Below, one piece after another: positions 10,601 through 23,121 of a stretch of 64,000 nucleotides of DNA. The notes below the pieces were generated by a model. It saw nothing but the letters and a program-made list of their open reading frames with translations. It made no database searches and was not told where the DNA came from. This DNA is from Triplophysa rosa. Lineage: Eukaryota; Chordata; Actinopteri; Cypriniformes; Nemacheilidae. Within the stretch, counting starts at the first letter, position 1. Each line of letters starts with the position of its first letter. Where the stretch lies: assembly GCF_024868665.1 (NCBI RefSeq), contig NC_079891.1, positions 29,218,665-29,282,664 on the forward strand, given 5' to 3'. The position numbers and the translations under genes were made by a program.

Positions 10601-13600
10601 AACTGGGGGTCAGGTGTGCGGGCGTCCGATGAAACGGTCTATTGATGAACACCTTTTTGTTTGTTTTTATAGCAACTTCACTCAAGTGTTAGAACTGGCA
10701 ATCTTGAGACTTCTTTACGGTTACTGTCGCTTGGAGCTCAAGCCAACTTTTTCCACCCGGTAAAAACCTCAACGTGTATATCTCCATGTATTTTATCTTA
10801 TTGAATTTAGTTCAGATTGTTTGGACGCCCAATACTTGTTTTTAACAAATTCTGCAATGGTTTAAACAGGAAAAAGGAAACACACCACTTCACATAGCAG
10901 CTAAGGCAGGACAGGTGTGCCAGGCTGAGATACTGTGTGTTTATGGGGCGGATCCTGGAGCTCCGGACTCTTACGGCAAAACACCCATCAACTATGCAAG
11001 GTAATATATTGAACATCTCATGAAATCTGGTTTTATCAATTGTGTTTTATGTCAGAATAGTGACAATATTCGTTGAACACACAGGTCACTGTTAAAGCAT
11101 AGTTGTGTTGTTTTTAAATAGGCAGGCCGGCCATCAGGACCTAGCAGACCGGCTGGTGGAGATACAGCATGAGCTTACAGACAGACTCGCCTTCTACCTC
11201 TGTGGGCGAAAGCCTGGTGAGTCATGCCATAATGGCGTGTTATTGTGAAGACTGATGTTTTGATATCCAGCAGTGTGATCGCTTGCACCGTTGAAGCCAG
11301 AAACACGCCTTTACGTTGGTCTTCAAAGTGCCAGATGGCTCATTAAAATCTCAGCGATGCAGATTGTATTTGCTTTAATAGTTTGCGTTGTAATTTTATC
11401 AGTTGATGTGCACAATGCCAGTGCGTCAATATAATGAATGCGGTGTCTGCGTTTTAGATCACAAGAATGGACAGCACTTCATTATACCACAGATGGCGGA
11501 CAGGTAGTCCTACGATTCTCAAATCTGGATGTGTTCTGATGTTTTCGTGTAAACGAGACTGGTGATGCAGAGGAGCATTCTGGGATGTGCTCAGTCATGT
11601 TCTGGAACTTGCTGACCTGGAATCTACTGATCACACCCGATAATGTTCCTCGGCACAGCCGGAACAGTTCTTTGAACAAGTCTTTATGATTGAAGTAATG
11701 TTATAATGTTGTCATTCTGTTTTTTGCTCTCTTTGATGAAAAAGAAATGTGTAAGTACTTGCAATTGAGAATGTTTTTATGTTATACCATCACAGCGTTT
11801 AGTGAAGAAAAACATTGTGTTCTCTTATAGAAGTGTGGAGTTATCGGAGTTTGCAAAAGCTGCGAAAAGAAAACTGCAATCTGTAAGTCCTCTTGTTTTT
11901 TTGTGAAAAGGATAGCTCAACCAAAAAGAAAAAATGTGGCCTCATTTATCACCCTCGTGTCTCGTTCTTCTGTGGAACACAAAAGAAGATATTTTGACAA
12001 ATGTCTTTGTGGTTTTGTGTCCATACAATGGAAGTTAATGAGGCCAATGTTGTTTGGTTACCCACGTTCTTCAAAATATCTTTTTGTTCTGCAGAAGAAA
12101 GTCAGTCACAGGTTTGGAATAACATGAGGATGAGTAAATGATAAAAGAATTACGTTTTTATTTTGCAGTAACAATTATTACGTGTTTATAGCTCAACTGG
12201 TAGTGCAAGGTACTGGCAATACCAAGATCATGGGTTTGATCCTATGAATTAATAAAATGTCTAGGAACATATAATGCACTATAAGAGACCATGGTTAAAA
12301 GCATCTGGATTGATTTAACAGCTCTGTTATCTTTATTTCAGCTCAGCGATCATTTGTTTGAGGAACTGGCAATGGACGTGTACGACGAGGTGGACAGAAG
12401 AGAGACAGATGCAGGTGAGATCATGCAGCTCTAAGAATAATCAAAGGAACGTACACAAAATCCTGCATGCAGCCATGCCAGTGTGAAGCCTTCTTCTTGT
12501 TAAGCATCTTGGTGTGTCTATCGCAGTCTGGCTGGCCACTCAGAACCACAGCGCCTTGGTAACGGAGACAACAGTTGTGCCTTTCCTTCCTGTGAACCCC
12601 GAGTACTCATCAACACGCAACCAGGCGAGTACTGAACAGACTGTAAATATATAGTATGTTTTTTAATAGTAGCCTGCATGATTTGCAATGACTTAAATTC
12701 AGTCTGTTCCTCACACAAACCTATTGAAAGCTTTCCTGTAGCTCAGTGGTTAGAGCGTGGCGCTGACAACGCCAATGTCGTGGGTTCGATCCCAGGGGAT
12801 TGCACATACTTGGAAACAAAAATGTATAGGATAATGCAATGTAAGTCGCTTTGGATAAAAACGTCTGCGAAATGCGTAAATGTGAATGGCTTGGAACAGG
12901 ATTCGCATGTTTCATGTCTTTTTATGTCTTTTCATTCATTTCTCATTTCACGTTTTACACATGCTGTACAGTAGGGGTTACAGGATTGAAACTAGAATGA
13001 ATAAATATTGACTGCATTTTCATATCATAATCATTCATTATCATAATATACCTGTTTTTTTCCAGGGACGACAAAAGCTTGCAAGATTTAATGCTCATGA
13101 ATTTGCCACACTTGTGATTGATATTCTAAGTGATGCAAAGCGGCGTCAACAGGGGAGTTCAGTGGCAAGCCCCAAAGGTACAATTCTGCATTATACAAAG
13201 CGGCTATTACCCTGCAAAAAATGAATTTCTTAATATTTTTGTCTAAAAAAATCTAAATAAGTGATGCCTACAACCAGCAAAATATCTGCCAATGGGCTAA
13301 GAAAAAACATGAAAGCACTTAATAAAGAGGTAAAACTTTATTACAAATTTTTTTAATTGTCTCAACCATAAACATACTTAATGTTTACATTTTTAGTTAA
13401 TATCGTACGGCCACTTTGCTTCTCAAGTAAATGTTTTTTTTACATTCGATTTAGGAATTTTTAGTTATAAGTACTGGAAGACAAGACAAAAATAAGATTG
13501 TAGTCCCTGAATTCTCTCAAGGCTTATTTTCTTGATATGTCATCATTGTTGTGTTTGCTTCATAGACAACGTCGACAACGTTTTCTTCAAAAGTCGTCAC

Positions 13601-16600
13601 GTTAGTAGCCGTCACGGAAGCGACAGCCAAGAAATCGACCAGCCAGACTATGACAGCGTGGCATCAGATGAGGACACGGACACCGAATTGCGAATCGGCA
13701 AAGCAGACCGAGCTAAGGTTTGTGCACACAAAAATTGCAAACCAAAAGACTAACGTGTACATGTCCCCTTTGTCTGCTACTTTTTTCCGACTTCTGCTTT
13801 TCTTTTCAGAGTTTGGACTCGGACCTGTCCGATGGGCCGATTTCCGTGCAGGAGTTTCTGGAAGTGAAGAACGCTCTCTCAGCCTCTGAGGTCAAAATAC
13901 AGGAACTGATGAAGGCCAACAGTAACCTGAGCGAAGAGCTGAGACTGGTGCAAAAAAAGGTACCGGAGGTTCAGCAGTGAACGCTGAACATCCTGGTCTG
14001 AGGAGCATTTGTTGTCTTAGCTCCTTGGCTCGGGCCAAGCAAGACTTTTTAAATCTCATGCCTGCTGATCTCGCATGCTTGCAAGAAAATGACTCCAGAT
14101 ATAAATTCTGAGCCAATCCTAGGTCTTAACATTGTCTGGAATGTTAACTTCTTAATAATACTGTAATAACTGTGATGTAGTGTTCAAGTAACCAGCATGA
14201 CCCTGACCTCCATACCCCTGGAAAAGATGCTCTGATTCTGGACTGAACAACCATTTGACATCAAAACATTACTGACTGACTTTGGTTATTGGCATACTGA
14301 CCTCGCTAACTGATAAACGTGTACAGTGCAGCTGTATATAAAGTCATTATTTAAGAGTTTCCAAAGTACAGATAGCGAAAAAAAATGAAGCAAATATGAA
14401 AATACAGACCAGAAATGCAAACACTGCTGGAGTTTCATAGATTAAAAACAACAGTCGTAAACAAATATGTTTTTATAATGTTTGCTCCGTGCTAGAATAT
14501 GAGCACAAGCCTCAGTCTTATCTGCCCTGCTTTTTAAGGAAGTTACAGTTTCAATCTGTTTCCTGTTACATTTCTCAACCAATGATAAGAAGTGATGGTG
14601 TACAGTACAGTGAAACTTTAAGGTTATAGATAGTTTAGCATATTTTATGACTAAAACCACTTTCAATCCTTTCAACACAACAACAGCTACAGTTTAACAG
14701 TGAAACAGTTTAACAAACAAAATTGTACATATTGATCAGAATATTATGATTTTATGTGTTACAGAAATAATACATATGTATATACAACCGCGGAAATAAT
14801 TAAGAGACCATTTCAGAGACCGTTTTTCCGATTTTAAAATGTACTATTTATAGGTATGTGTTTAGGTAGATGATGATTTTTGTTTCATTCTGGGAACTAC
14901 TAACAATATTTTCCCCCAAATTTCAAATAAAAAGATTGTTTCTATTTGCATTTATTTGCAGAAAATGAAAACTGGAGAAACAGGTCAAAATAACAAAAAG
15001 ATGCTTTGTATTTCTTCAGACCTCGAATACTGCAAAGAAAGCAAGTTTATATTCACCTTTAAGCAATACAACAGTAATATTTGTACATGCATTAGGAAAA
15101 GTTCAACAATTATTTTTTCATGATAACCTTTTATCACAGTTTTCATGCGTCTTGTCATGCTGTCAGTCTTTCACATTCCTGTTGGGTGACTTTATGTCAC
15201 TCCCAAAGTTTGATTTTGTTGAAATTCAACAGACACTGGACAAAATGGCCACAACACTGTACATCTAGAAAGGCTGATTTGAAATGAAAATTTGGAATGG
15301 TCTCTTAAGTTTTTCTCCGGCTGGAGAAAATATGCATGCGGAAAATATCTCAAGGTTGTATATTTTTCAGACTATGGTTATAAAAATGTGAAAAAAAGTT
15401 TTAAAAAATGTGTATTAGAGTGAATTCTTGTGATGAAGCTGTGTGGCTTTGCATTGGTTTGAACATCTGGCTGGTTAAAAATAGTGATGACCAAAATCTT
15501 GTTATCATGATGGAATATCTGGGAGCTCTTCTGTTGCGCTTATATTGTGCTCATTTAGCCTCTGGTCCTGGCCAGTGTTTCTGGCTCTACTGTAGAGCTG
15601 CTTGACTTTAATCTGAGCTGTTTTAGTCTCGCTTTCCCTGCTGTTCTTAAACTTGTCTAATTTACGCTTTCTTACTGAAGGGAATACTCCAAAAATGAAA
15701 ATTCTGTCATGGATTACCCCCCCCCCCCCATGTTCTTTTAAAGCTGTATACATTTCTTGGTTCTGTTCAACACAGAAGAAATTTGGAATAACGTTAGCAA
15801 CTGACATTTCTGTGACATCATTGACTACCATAGGAAAAATTTAAATGGTAGTCAAAGGTGCTCCAGAACTGTTTGCTTTCCTAAATTCTTTAAAATATCT
15901 CATTTCGTGTTCAACAGAACAAACAATTCTACAATAATTTATCTGACTTCTTTTCTTCAGTTGACCACAAACAAATAATCTTTTATAGTCTTCACTTAAC
16001 ATGTTGAAGCTCAAAAAAGTACACATGCCCATCATAAAAATGATCCAGATTCATTCTGAAATTAATATTTGGAGATTATTTAGTGAAATTGAAAAAAAAA
16101 AAAAAAAAAAAAAAAATATTCATGTGGTGGCACATCAGTAATTTCAAATTTCTTTGATTCTTGCATGTCTCATGACAAAGTGACACTAGAATAGTCGTGA
16201 GACTAGAATAAAAAAAAATTGGGGGGGGTCAGCTATTCTTTCGAGCTAGACTTTACATTTTCCAGTGCATGCACGCTAACTTTGAGTCTTGCTGATTTCT
16301 ATGATTTCATAACATTGGTCGGCTGAAGCCATGTGACTTACATTATTCACACATCATTTAAGTAACGCTAACCTTGCAATAACAATAAAATTGTTGATGT
16401 TATTAATTAAATCTAATGTAATTGTTACAGAAGGCATGTAGCTAAACGTATTCATTTATTTAACAGTATTGAATTGGCATAGACATATTGATCACAATCT
16501 CAGTTTTGCACAGAAACCCTATGGAAAAACACCAGATTCAATGTTATTTTGAACAACTAAATTACAAAAAATATTGTTCATTGTAATATCATTTAGTTTA

Positions 16601-19600
16601 TTTGTGAGATGAAAAGACGGATTCATCTCTTCTGCAGCTAATGTGAATATTTAGCAAACCTGTTACATTTACCCATTGATCGACAAATTCTCTGTAAGCT
16701 AAGCTTTGCTACAGTTTCTGCTTTTTTCTGCTTTCCGTCTCTCTCGCTTACTCGTTTCTCTCTTCAGCTGCAGTCTCTGCAAAGTGAGAACAGCTCTCTC
16801 AGACGCCAGGTCTCATCTCAACAGCCCTATCAGGCCCCTGGGGGTCCTGACCACCCCAATCCTTCCAGCCCCTCCTCCTGTTCCTCCTCTTCCTCCTCCT
16901 CTGCCCTGAAATGGCACCTGTCTGCACGGGTGAGCCGCCCCATGTCTATGTATGAAACCAGCTCTGGTCTGAAGCCCTTTCTCTCCAAGGGAGAGGCCAT
17001 TTACCCTGAGGAGACCTTCCCTTCCTTGCAACCCTTCCCAACCCATGTAAGTACAGACCTGCCTCTTGCCCTCTCTCCTTCTTCTCTGTCCTTTCTCATA
17101 TTGCAGCATGCTAATATATTGGTCGTATGTTGTAAGTCATCAAGGTTTTCTAGTACATAAAATTGTGGAGACCATTTGAGTTCCTAAATGTATCACTGTT
17201 TTACTGTTTCAGTATCAAACTTAATGCAAAAGTCACAGTCTATTTTTCATTGCTTTTCAAAGTGCACAAATTGTAATGCCTCTAACTATAATTTTATGTT
17301 CTGTTATGCATTTAATTTCAAGTTAAAAGGTGTTCTGAGTAATTTGATATGACTGAATGCATTGGCGTCAAAAATAGGAGGATTGTTAAGGTACAAGTAT
17401 TCAATAGGTCAGGTGATCTTAAGATGGCAGTCCCCATGTGGAGGGCACGTTTTTATTTGAAGAAAAAGCATCATTTTAAACATTTTAATAGTACAACAGT
17501 GTAATTTTTTTCAGTCAGAAAAAGTTACTCGGGGGCACCTTTAACAGTATAGCAAATGTTTTGGTTGCTTATTAATACTGTTTTAAACCAATGCTCTTTC
17601 CTTTAGTTCATCAAATTCAGTAGCCTGTTGATGTAAAAAGCCCTATACTGTTATACTGTTTATTTCAGAATTTTTTTAGACCTTGTAAGTGTTCAGTGTG
17701 GTATTAAAATATTTTAACCTCGTGGCTTCTCATTGCATTTACTTCATAGTAATTTTACTGAAATGTAAAATCGCATGGAAATGTTCTTGAAAATGTAACG
17801 ACCGCTCTTCGAACATCATACATCGCTCATCATCATTTAACACTTGCTCCTAAATGCCTTGTTCTATACATTTCAAATAACCTACACCATTGCCAAATAT
17901 ATGAATCACATTTCTTCCATGCATTTCTTTTTTAACCTTGTTCTTTCATTTACTGCTATAAGTCTGGTTTGCACCCCTTTTTAGATCGAAAAAGGCATGT
18001 TTGATGCCACCTCCTCATCCCTCCCTTTACCCCCCACCCCGTCCTGTTTGCCAAACAAGCACGCAGAAAGGGTTAAGTACATCCTCACGTGCTCCGTGCC
18101 CCGCGGGACCATCCGAAAGCACCCAGAGCCCTTCACCACCTCCTCTCCTCCTCCCTCCATCTCATCCTCTGCTCCCATCAGTCCCTACTTCTCATGTTGT
18201 GCTCCACATATCACAGCGCATGAACGGCCCCTACGCCAACCCTCCAAGGGCTGCTGTTTCCTACTGATACGTATTTCTGCCTTCATCATTTCCACCATCA
18301 TCCTCACATCACACACTTGATGGCTTGTGTTGTCCTTTCCAGGCCACGCTGCTTACTACTTGCTCCTGCTTTCACAAATTTGTTACGTCGTATTGCTTTG
18401 CACACTGAGCCATCTTCTGTTTTTGTAATGTGTGGTTTTGAATTTTTGGAGTCAAATCTGCTTCTCAAATGTGTCTGTTCTGGATGTCGATTTGGAATCG
18501 GGATTTGCTGGAATTTTACAACTGAAAGTGCCAAGAATTGTGGATAAGAAAATAATTTAATGCACATCCATTGCCCTGCATTTATACACTTACGTCTGCA
18601 AATAGTAAAAATATTGATTTGAGTGTTTTCAGCAGAACGTGTTCTCCAGAAATCATATTTTGGTGGTCTAAGCGTTATGACCAACCCTTCCCTCTCAACC
18701 CATTACTGTAATATTCTGTTACAGTAATTTTATAATGTCCCAGTCAAAGTGCTTTTGGAATCTGACCCCATTACCTCACATCCTTGTGCAGAAAATTTCA
18801 CGCTCCAATGAGCAAGTCAAGTAAGGAGAAAAGCACAGATCCAAGCTACAACCTACATGCAATTTTACCATTTTTTTCTCCTGTTTGCTACATCTTTTGC
18901 ACCTGCTGGACTGTGCTTACAGCAAAGATGCTGTTTGAATACTGGTTGGTAATATGGTATTTTGTGACTAACGTGCTTCATGCTTTTTTGGTAAGAAAAA
19001 GCACGGTAAGAAAACTGTTTTTACCGCTTTTTGCTAGCTCTTGCTTACAGACCAACACGGAAGTCACGTTTCCCGTTAACTTGTAAAGCAAGAATGATCA
19101 GTCCGATGAAGCAAATTAAGAGAAATGCTGGTACAGACACAACTATCTTAAAGCTGCAATATATACATTTTTGTTGTTAAAAGTAATCAAAAAACAGTTT
19201 TTGAGCCAATACATTGAACATTGTTCAAAACTGTCTGAATGGGGGGCAACAGGGAGTCAATTTCAAGGGGGTACGGATTTCACTTCAAAATATATGGCTT
19301 CCCAATGCCAAATTTCTTGGCATCTGTGGATTCAAAATAAAAAAATGAATTATAATAACGATTAAAACACTGAGCTGTCTGGGATTTTGAGCTGTTTTGT
19401 GGGAAATGTTAGTTGGATGTATTTTGATTTCGACACACGTAAAGATAAGGTAACCAGAAAAAAGCGAAGGTTACGGATTGCAGCTTTATACAAAACATTA
19501 TGCAGATGAACAGCTACACTAAGTAAGTCATCATATAAAAAAATATAAAGTTCCGAAACAAGCAGCATTTAATTGGTTGTATTCTAGACTAAACATGCAT

Positions 19601-19821
19601 TTGTGATGAACAGACCAAGCTGCCTGTATTAACCCGTTTGCTCTCTTTGCAGTGAACTCATGATGCTTCTTGGGCTAAATGCTTAAAAGCTAGCTTATGC
19701 TCACCTTTAATACTGTAGATTGCTGTTGCTGTTACTATATGTATCTCATATCTCATTCACTTGGACACTATTCAAATTTGTAGTGTGTATTACATTTGAT
19801 CAGTTTGACAAGTTACTGTAA

Positions 19822-19874
<53 letters not shown>

Positions 19875-22571
19875 CAATCTTGTGACATCACGTGTTCTGT
19901 TGCCGCGTCCTTTCATCTCTTTGTAGGCCTCCAAGTTTGGCAAGCAAAGTAGCGCATCCGACGGTGACTATGACAACACTGTCAACGAATCTGACCTGGA
20001 TGACTCGGGGTACGTGAAATAACTCCCGTGTCAAATCCTGCTACCGTCAAACCAAACTGTCTGCAATGAATCCCTTTTTTTTAGCTGATTGTAAATACTG
20101 TATCTGTGTCCGTCGTCCCCTTTTAGCCAAGTGTATATATAGCAAACACACTAATAATGTCATAAGACTTGCATCAAGTATCTGTAGAAGTATTACTCAT
20201 CCACTTATTTCTTGCGCCAGCAGATTTGTCCGTAGATGTCGTCTACGCAGCAGCGGTTGGATGGGAGAGAGCAACTCCATACCAGAGCTGGACGATCACG
20301 AATGTGAGTCTGACCCCAGTCTGCCCAGCACAGAAGACGTCATCCGGAAAACCGAGCAGATCACCAAGAATATCCAGGACCTGCTGAGGGCTGCACAGGA
20401 GAATAAGTACGACAGGTGAGACGACCCGTCCCACGTTTTGTTCATCATGATGTATGGCAGTGAAAATTGTCTTTTTTCTTTGCTTGTAAAATTGTTAAAT
20501 ATTAAACATAATTTTACTACTTTTAGTTAGTAACTCCCCATCGCCATGTTTTTGTCACACCCTGACATTGATATTTCCATCCGTTAAATGAGTTCCTCCT
20601 GTTGTACATTCTCATCTTCTCTTTCTCTCCTCCTGTGCTCATTTGTCTGGATTCATCCTTTGGGATCGGTCATGATCACACGTTCCGTTCGGGCCCCATT
20701 TTGTGTCTTTTCCCACCAGTGCCCCGGGTGAGCAGAGGGAGAGTGTCCGCAGACTCAGACACAGTCTGGGTTGTTTCGGCACGCTGGTGCCTTGGGCAGA
20801 CAAGCCCCCCTCTCCCATGCAGTCCCTCGGCCTAAGAGCTCCCCCCAACAGCCCTGCCTCCTGGTACTCTGGCCTCTGTCCCTGCCTCACAGGCACAGTG
20901 TCTACCTCTCTCTTCATCACTCACGCACTAATCTACACACGGGCACAACCGTGGACTCGGAGCACTAACATGTAACATGCATGTATGTGCGCTAGAATGT
21001 TAAACGCTCGAGGTCTGAAGCAGTTTGCATTAGGGTCAATTTTAAATCGAAATGGACCCTGTTTGGTTTTAAAGCATGTTTCTGGACTCATGCAAATGAT
21101 TCGTCTGTGCATGTGTAGTAATTCGCTATTCCGCTGAAATGACGTCCTACCAGTCATTCTCTGCTGATGCGAGGATATTGTTGATGTCGGACTGCAACTT
21201 TGTATCTCTAAAACTGCCACTTTACAGGAAGTGAAATATTTCAGTAATTTTATTTTTTCAATGATTAAAGAGATAGTTCACACAAAAATGAAATTTCTGT
21301 CATCATTTACTCACCCTCAAGTTGTTCCAAACCTGTTTAAAGTTCTTTGTTTGATTGAACACAAAGAAAGATATTTGGATGAATGTTAGCAACTGAGATT
21401 TCTGGGGCACCATTGACTACCATGTAGAAAGAATGAATGTATCATTTATCTGTTGAACACAGATATTTTGAAGAATTTAGGAAAACAGTTCTGGGGCACC
21501 TGTGACAACCATTTTAATGGTAGTCAATGGTGCCACAGAAATCTAAGTTGCTAACAATTTTCCAGCTATCTTTGTTTAACAAAGAAATTTACACAGGTTT
21601 GGAACAACTCGAGGTCGAGTAATTTATGACAGAATTTTCATTTTGGGGGGAACTATCCCTTTAAGCAATGTGTTGCCAAAGTTGACAAGCTCTGTTTAAT
21701 ACTTTTTATTGGTTAAATATTTGCAAAATCTACATGAAGAGTGACTAATAGTAATGATTTATAAAAAAAAATCTCATTTGATGCACTGTATTATTTGGAT
21801 ATAATATCACAAAACCGATGTAACGTCCTCTTACTGTAAATATATTTTGGGGCTGTATCAAGATAACTAACATTTGCACGTTATTGTTTTTCTTGTGGAG
21901 TATTGCACAGAAGTCATAGCTAAACTTTAAAAACTAAAAAAAAAAAGAGAAAATAAATGAATCCTTCAACAAAATGCATTTCAGAAAAAAGATAACATTG
22001 AGTCAATACAATATTATGGAAGTTGTTGTTTGCTGTGATTGTGTAAAGTTCGGCTTTAAAGCTCTCTCACCGATTTCTTTGTAGTTAGTACGTCTTTCTC
22101 TCGCCTAACTCTGACTTACGTTTCAGAATTTTAACATCCGTCTGTTTGTTTTCTGCAGCTTTATACCCTGTGCAGAAAGAATATATGTGGCCGTGAATGA
22201 GATGGCCGGCCTGTTTCCTAAGGTTTGTACTTTCTCTCTTCACGTAAATCTAAGGACTTTTAGTTAATGTAACAAAGTTACATTTGTGTTATCTCGGCAT
22301 AAAGAGATTCCTTCATTAAAATAAGTGTATTTGATGTGTACCACATGTTTGTTCACAGAGGCCACGGTTTGAGACAGTAAGGAGCTCACTGCGTTTATTG
22401 ACGTCAAGCGCGCACCGTTTGCAGAACGAGTGTAAGAAGGCGTCTCTTCTGGAGAACAGCCTGGCAGTAGACATGCAGTTGGTCACCCAGCAGGTCATCC
22501 AGTGTGCCTATGACATCGCCAAGGCCGCTAAGCAACTAGTTACCATAACCACCAAAGAAAACAACAACTGA
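4619..22571 (+). CDS. git2: ARF GTPase-activating protein GIT2
   Basis: Twenty coding exons join in frame to 773 residues (human GIT2 about 759): 4619-4670, 8029-8162, 8892-9004, 9149-9254, 10673-10759, 10870-11000, 11122-11216, 11458-11503, 11831-11882, 12342-12414, 12527-12624, 13066-13177, 13566-13717, 13810-13959, 16768-17046, 17985-18071, 19927-20009, 20221-20415, 22159-22222, 22359-22571. The N-terminus MSKRLRNSEVCADC opens an ArfGAP zinc finger, C-x2-C-x16-C-x2-C at 11/14/31/34, with arginine finger R39 in CDECCGVHRSLGRH. Ankyrin repeats (about 132-230), two Spa2-homology segments (LSEFAKAAKRKLQS and FNAHEFATLVIDIL), a coiled coil near 430-480 and a paxillin-binding FAT-like C-terminus ending TITTKENNN follow. 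The family deactivates ARF6 and scaffolds PIX/PAK/paxillin at focal adhesions. Similarity to GIT2 exceeds that to GIT1 at both ends. The intron after 12624 uses a GC donor. The fish has a serine-rich insert in exon 15. Confidence 0.95.
6810..7123. mobile_element. Inverted-repeat MITE in git2 intron 1 (GTTCACCCAAAAA family)
   Basis: The left end AGGGATGGTTCACCCAAAAA and the right end TGTGTGAACTATCACT are imperfect inverted repeats, and the interior is also palindromic (actttctttgttctgcag versus ctgcggaagaaagtaagtca). TTAA follows the right end; the left flank has drifted to GGAA. The same family recurs near 11910, 15680, 21269, 25557, 46570, 55870 and 61606. Confidence 0.75.
9752..10155. mobile_element. 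TTAA-flanked MITE in git2 intron 4
   Basis: TTAA at 9748-9751 and 10156-10159 bracket ends AGTCCCAGTGAAA and TTCACGAGGACT, which are inverted repeats of each other. No transposase is encoded. Confidence 0.65.
11907..12155. mobile_element. Degraded MITE of the GTTCACCC family in git2 intron 9
   Basis: Ends resemble the family (GGATAGCTCAACCAAAAAG; ATGAGTAAATGATAAAAGAATT) and the interior has the typical CTCGTTCTTCTGTGGAACAC and GTTCTGCAGAAGAAAGTCAGT arms. Edges are approximate. Confidence 0.55.
12183..12310 (+). mobile_element. Degraded tRNA-derived SINE
   Basis: A-box-like TAGCTCAACTGGTAG and B-box-like GGGTTTGATCC at tRNA-like spacing resemble the better copy at 12730-12888. The copy is diverged, and its tail has only a trace of the AAAAGCATCTG motif. 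Confidence 0.55.
12730..12888 (+). mobile_element. tRNA-derived SINE in git2 intron 11
   Basis: A pol III A box (TAGCTCAGTGG, 12739-12749) and B box (GGTTCGATCCC, 12783-12793) form a tRNA-like head. A body and the 3' tail GTAAGTCGCTTTGGATAAAA follow, a tail shared by fish SINEs and L2-type LINEs, which probably supply the mobilising machinery. It sits in the git2 sense direction between exons 11 and 12. Confidence 0.8.
14788..15320. mobile_element. Inverted-repeat element in git2 intron 14
   Basis: The left terminus CCGCGGAAATAATTAAGAGA and the complement of the right terminus (ccggagaaaaacttaagaga) match over about 25 bases. Between them is AT-rich DNA with no transposase. Confidence 0.6.
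15678..15935. mobile_element. Truncated MITE of the GTTCACCC family
   Basis: The left arm AATACTCCAAAAATGAAAATT leads to a run of C at 15718-15729 and an internal palindrome (ttctgttcaacacagaagaa; tgttcaacagaacaaa). The right terminus is missing. The run of C is likely a replication-slippage tract. Confidence 0.5.
16090..16116. repeat. Poly(A) tract in git2 intron 14
   Basis: An uninterrupted run of about 27 A, with no adjacent retrogene seen. Length is probably polymorphic. Confidence 0.8.
19822..19873. repeat. (TG)n(TA)n microsatellite in git2 intron 16
   Basis: A short GT run passes into about 20 AT dinucleotides, ending about 55 bases before exon 17 at 19927. Confidence 0.9.
21269..21660. 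mobile_element. TTAA-flanked MITE in git2 intron 18
   Basis: Perfect TTAA flanks (21265-21268 and 21661-21664) bracket AGAGATAGTTCACACAAAAA on the left and GGGGGGAACTATCCCT on the right, inverted repeats of each other. Interior arms around ttctttgttt and aacaaagaaattt extend the palindrome. Confidence 0.8.
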
Positions 22572-23115
22572 TCCACCTGTAGTGCAGCCCCTTGTACTAT
22601 TTAATTTTTTATGTAATTTGTAAGATGTATTTGCATGTTTTTGTTTTTATTTAAGATCTCTGTAGCCATTATATAAAGCTTGAAATGTTCTTAAGGATTG
22701 TATGAAAGGATGTGTCTATGTTTGATCCATGAAAGTAAAATACATGTATATGAATGTCATAGAGTGAGAGATTAGGAAAGCACTTCTCTCTTTAATCAAA
22801 ATTATTTTTTGTAAGATGTCTGTGTCTTTTATTTCTACCATCAACATAATCGTATTTATACTGTATACTTGAACATTCAGGTAGTGTGGTTACAGATACT
22901 AAAAAAGTATATACAGAATGAAAAAATAATGGCATTGAATTTGCCATTTTGTCCTAGTTTGTAAATCAATTGGTTGTAGTGAAGTGTATGAAGTTTCATG
23001 AACAATACTTGTAATACATTTAAAAAATTTCCGAGGTTTTTGTACATATTATTTGGTAATACTTTACAATAAGGTTGTATTTGCATTTATCACTCTTTTA
23101 ATGCAAGTTTATACA

Positions 23116-23121
23116 AATAAA
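23116..23121 (+). terminator. git2: Candidate git2 poly(A) signal
   Basis: AATAAA about 545 bases after the git2 stop codon, followed by GT-rich sequence (gttcatggtagtgtgttag). A second AATAAA at 23543-23548 is also followed by a T-rich stretch, so the 3' UTR could be longer. Confidence 0.4.

Noticed and set aside
12733..12800. Functional tRNA gene
   Set aside because: A and B boxes are present, but the sequence continues into a SINE body and a LINE-like tail, the cloverleaf is not complete, and degraded copies lie elsewhere in the window.
16813..17109. Minus-strand frame opposite git2 exon 15
   Set aside because: It is the complement of a GC-rich, Ser/Pro-coding exon; the plus strand is the real coding frame.
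18304..18684. 126-codon minus-strand frame in git2 intron 16
   Set aside because: No domain, no splice partners, and composition like the surrounding intron; probably chance.
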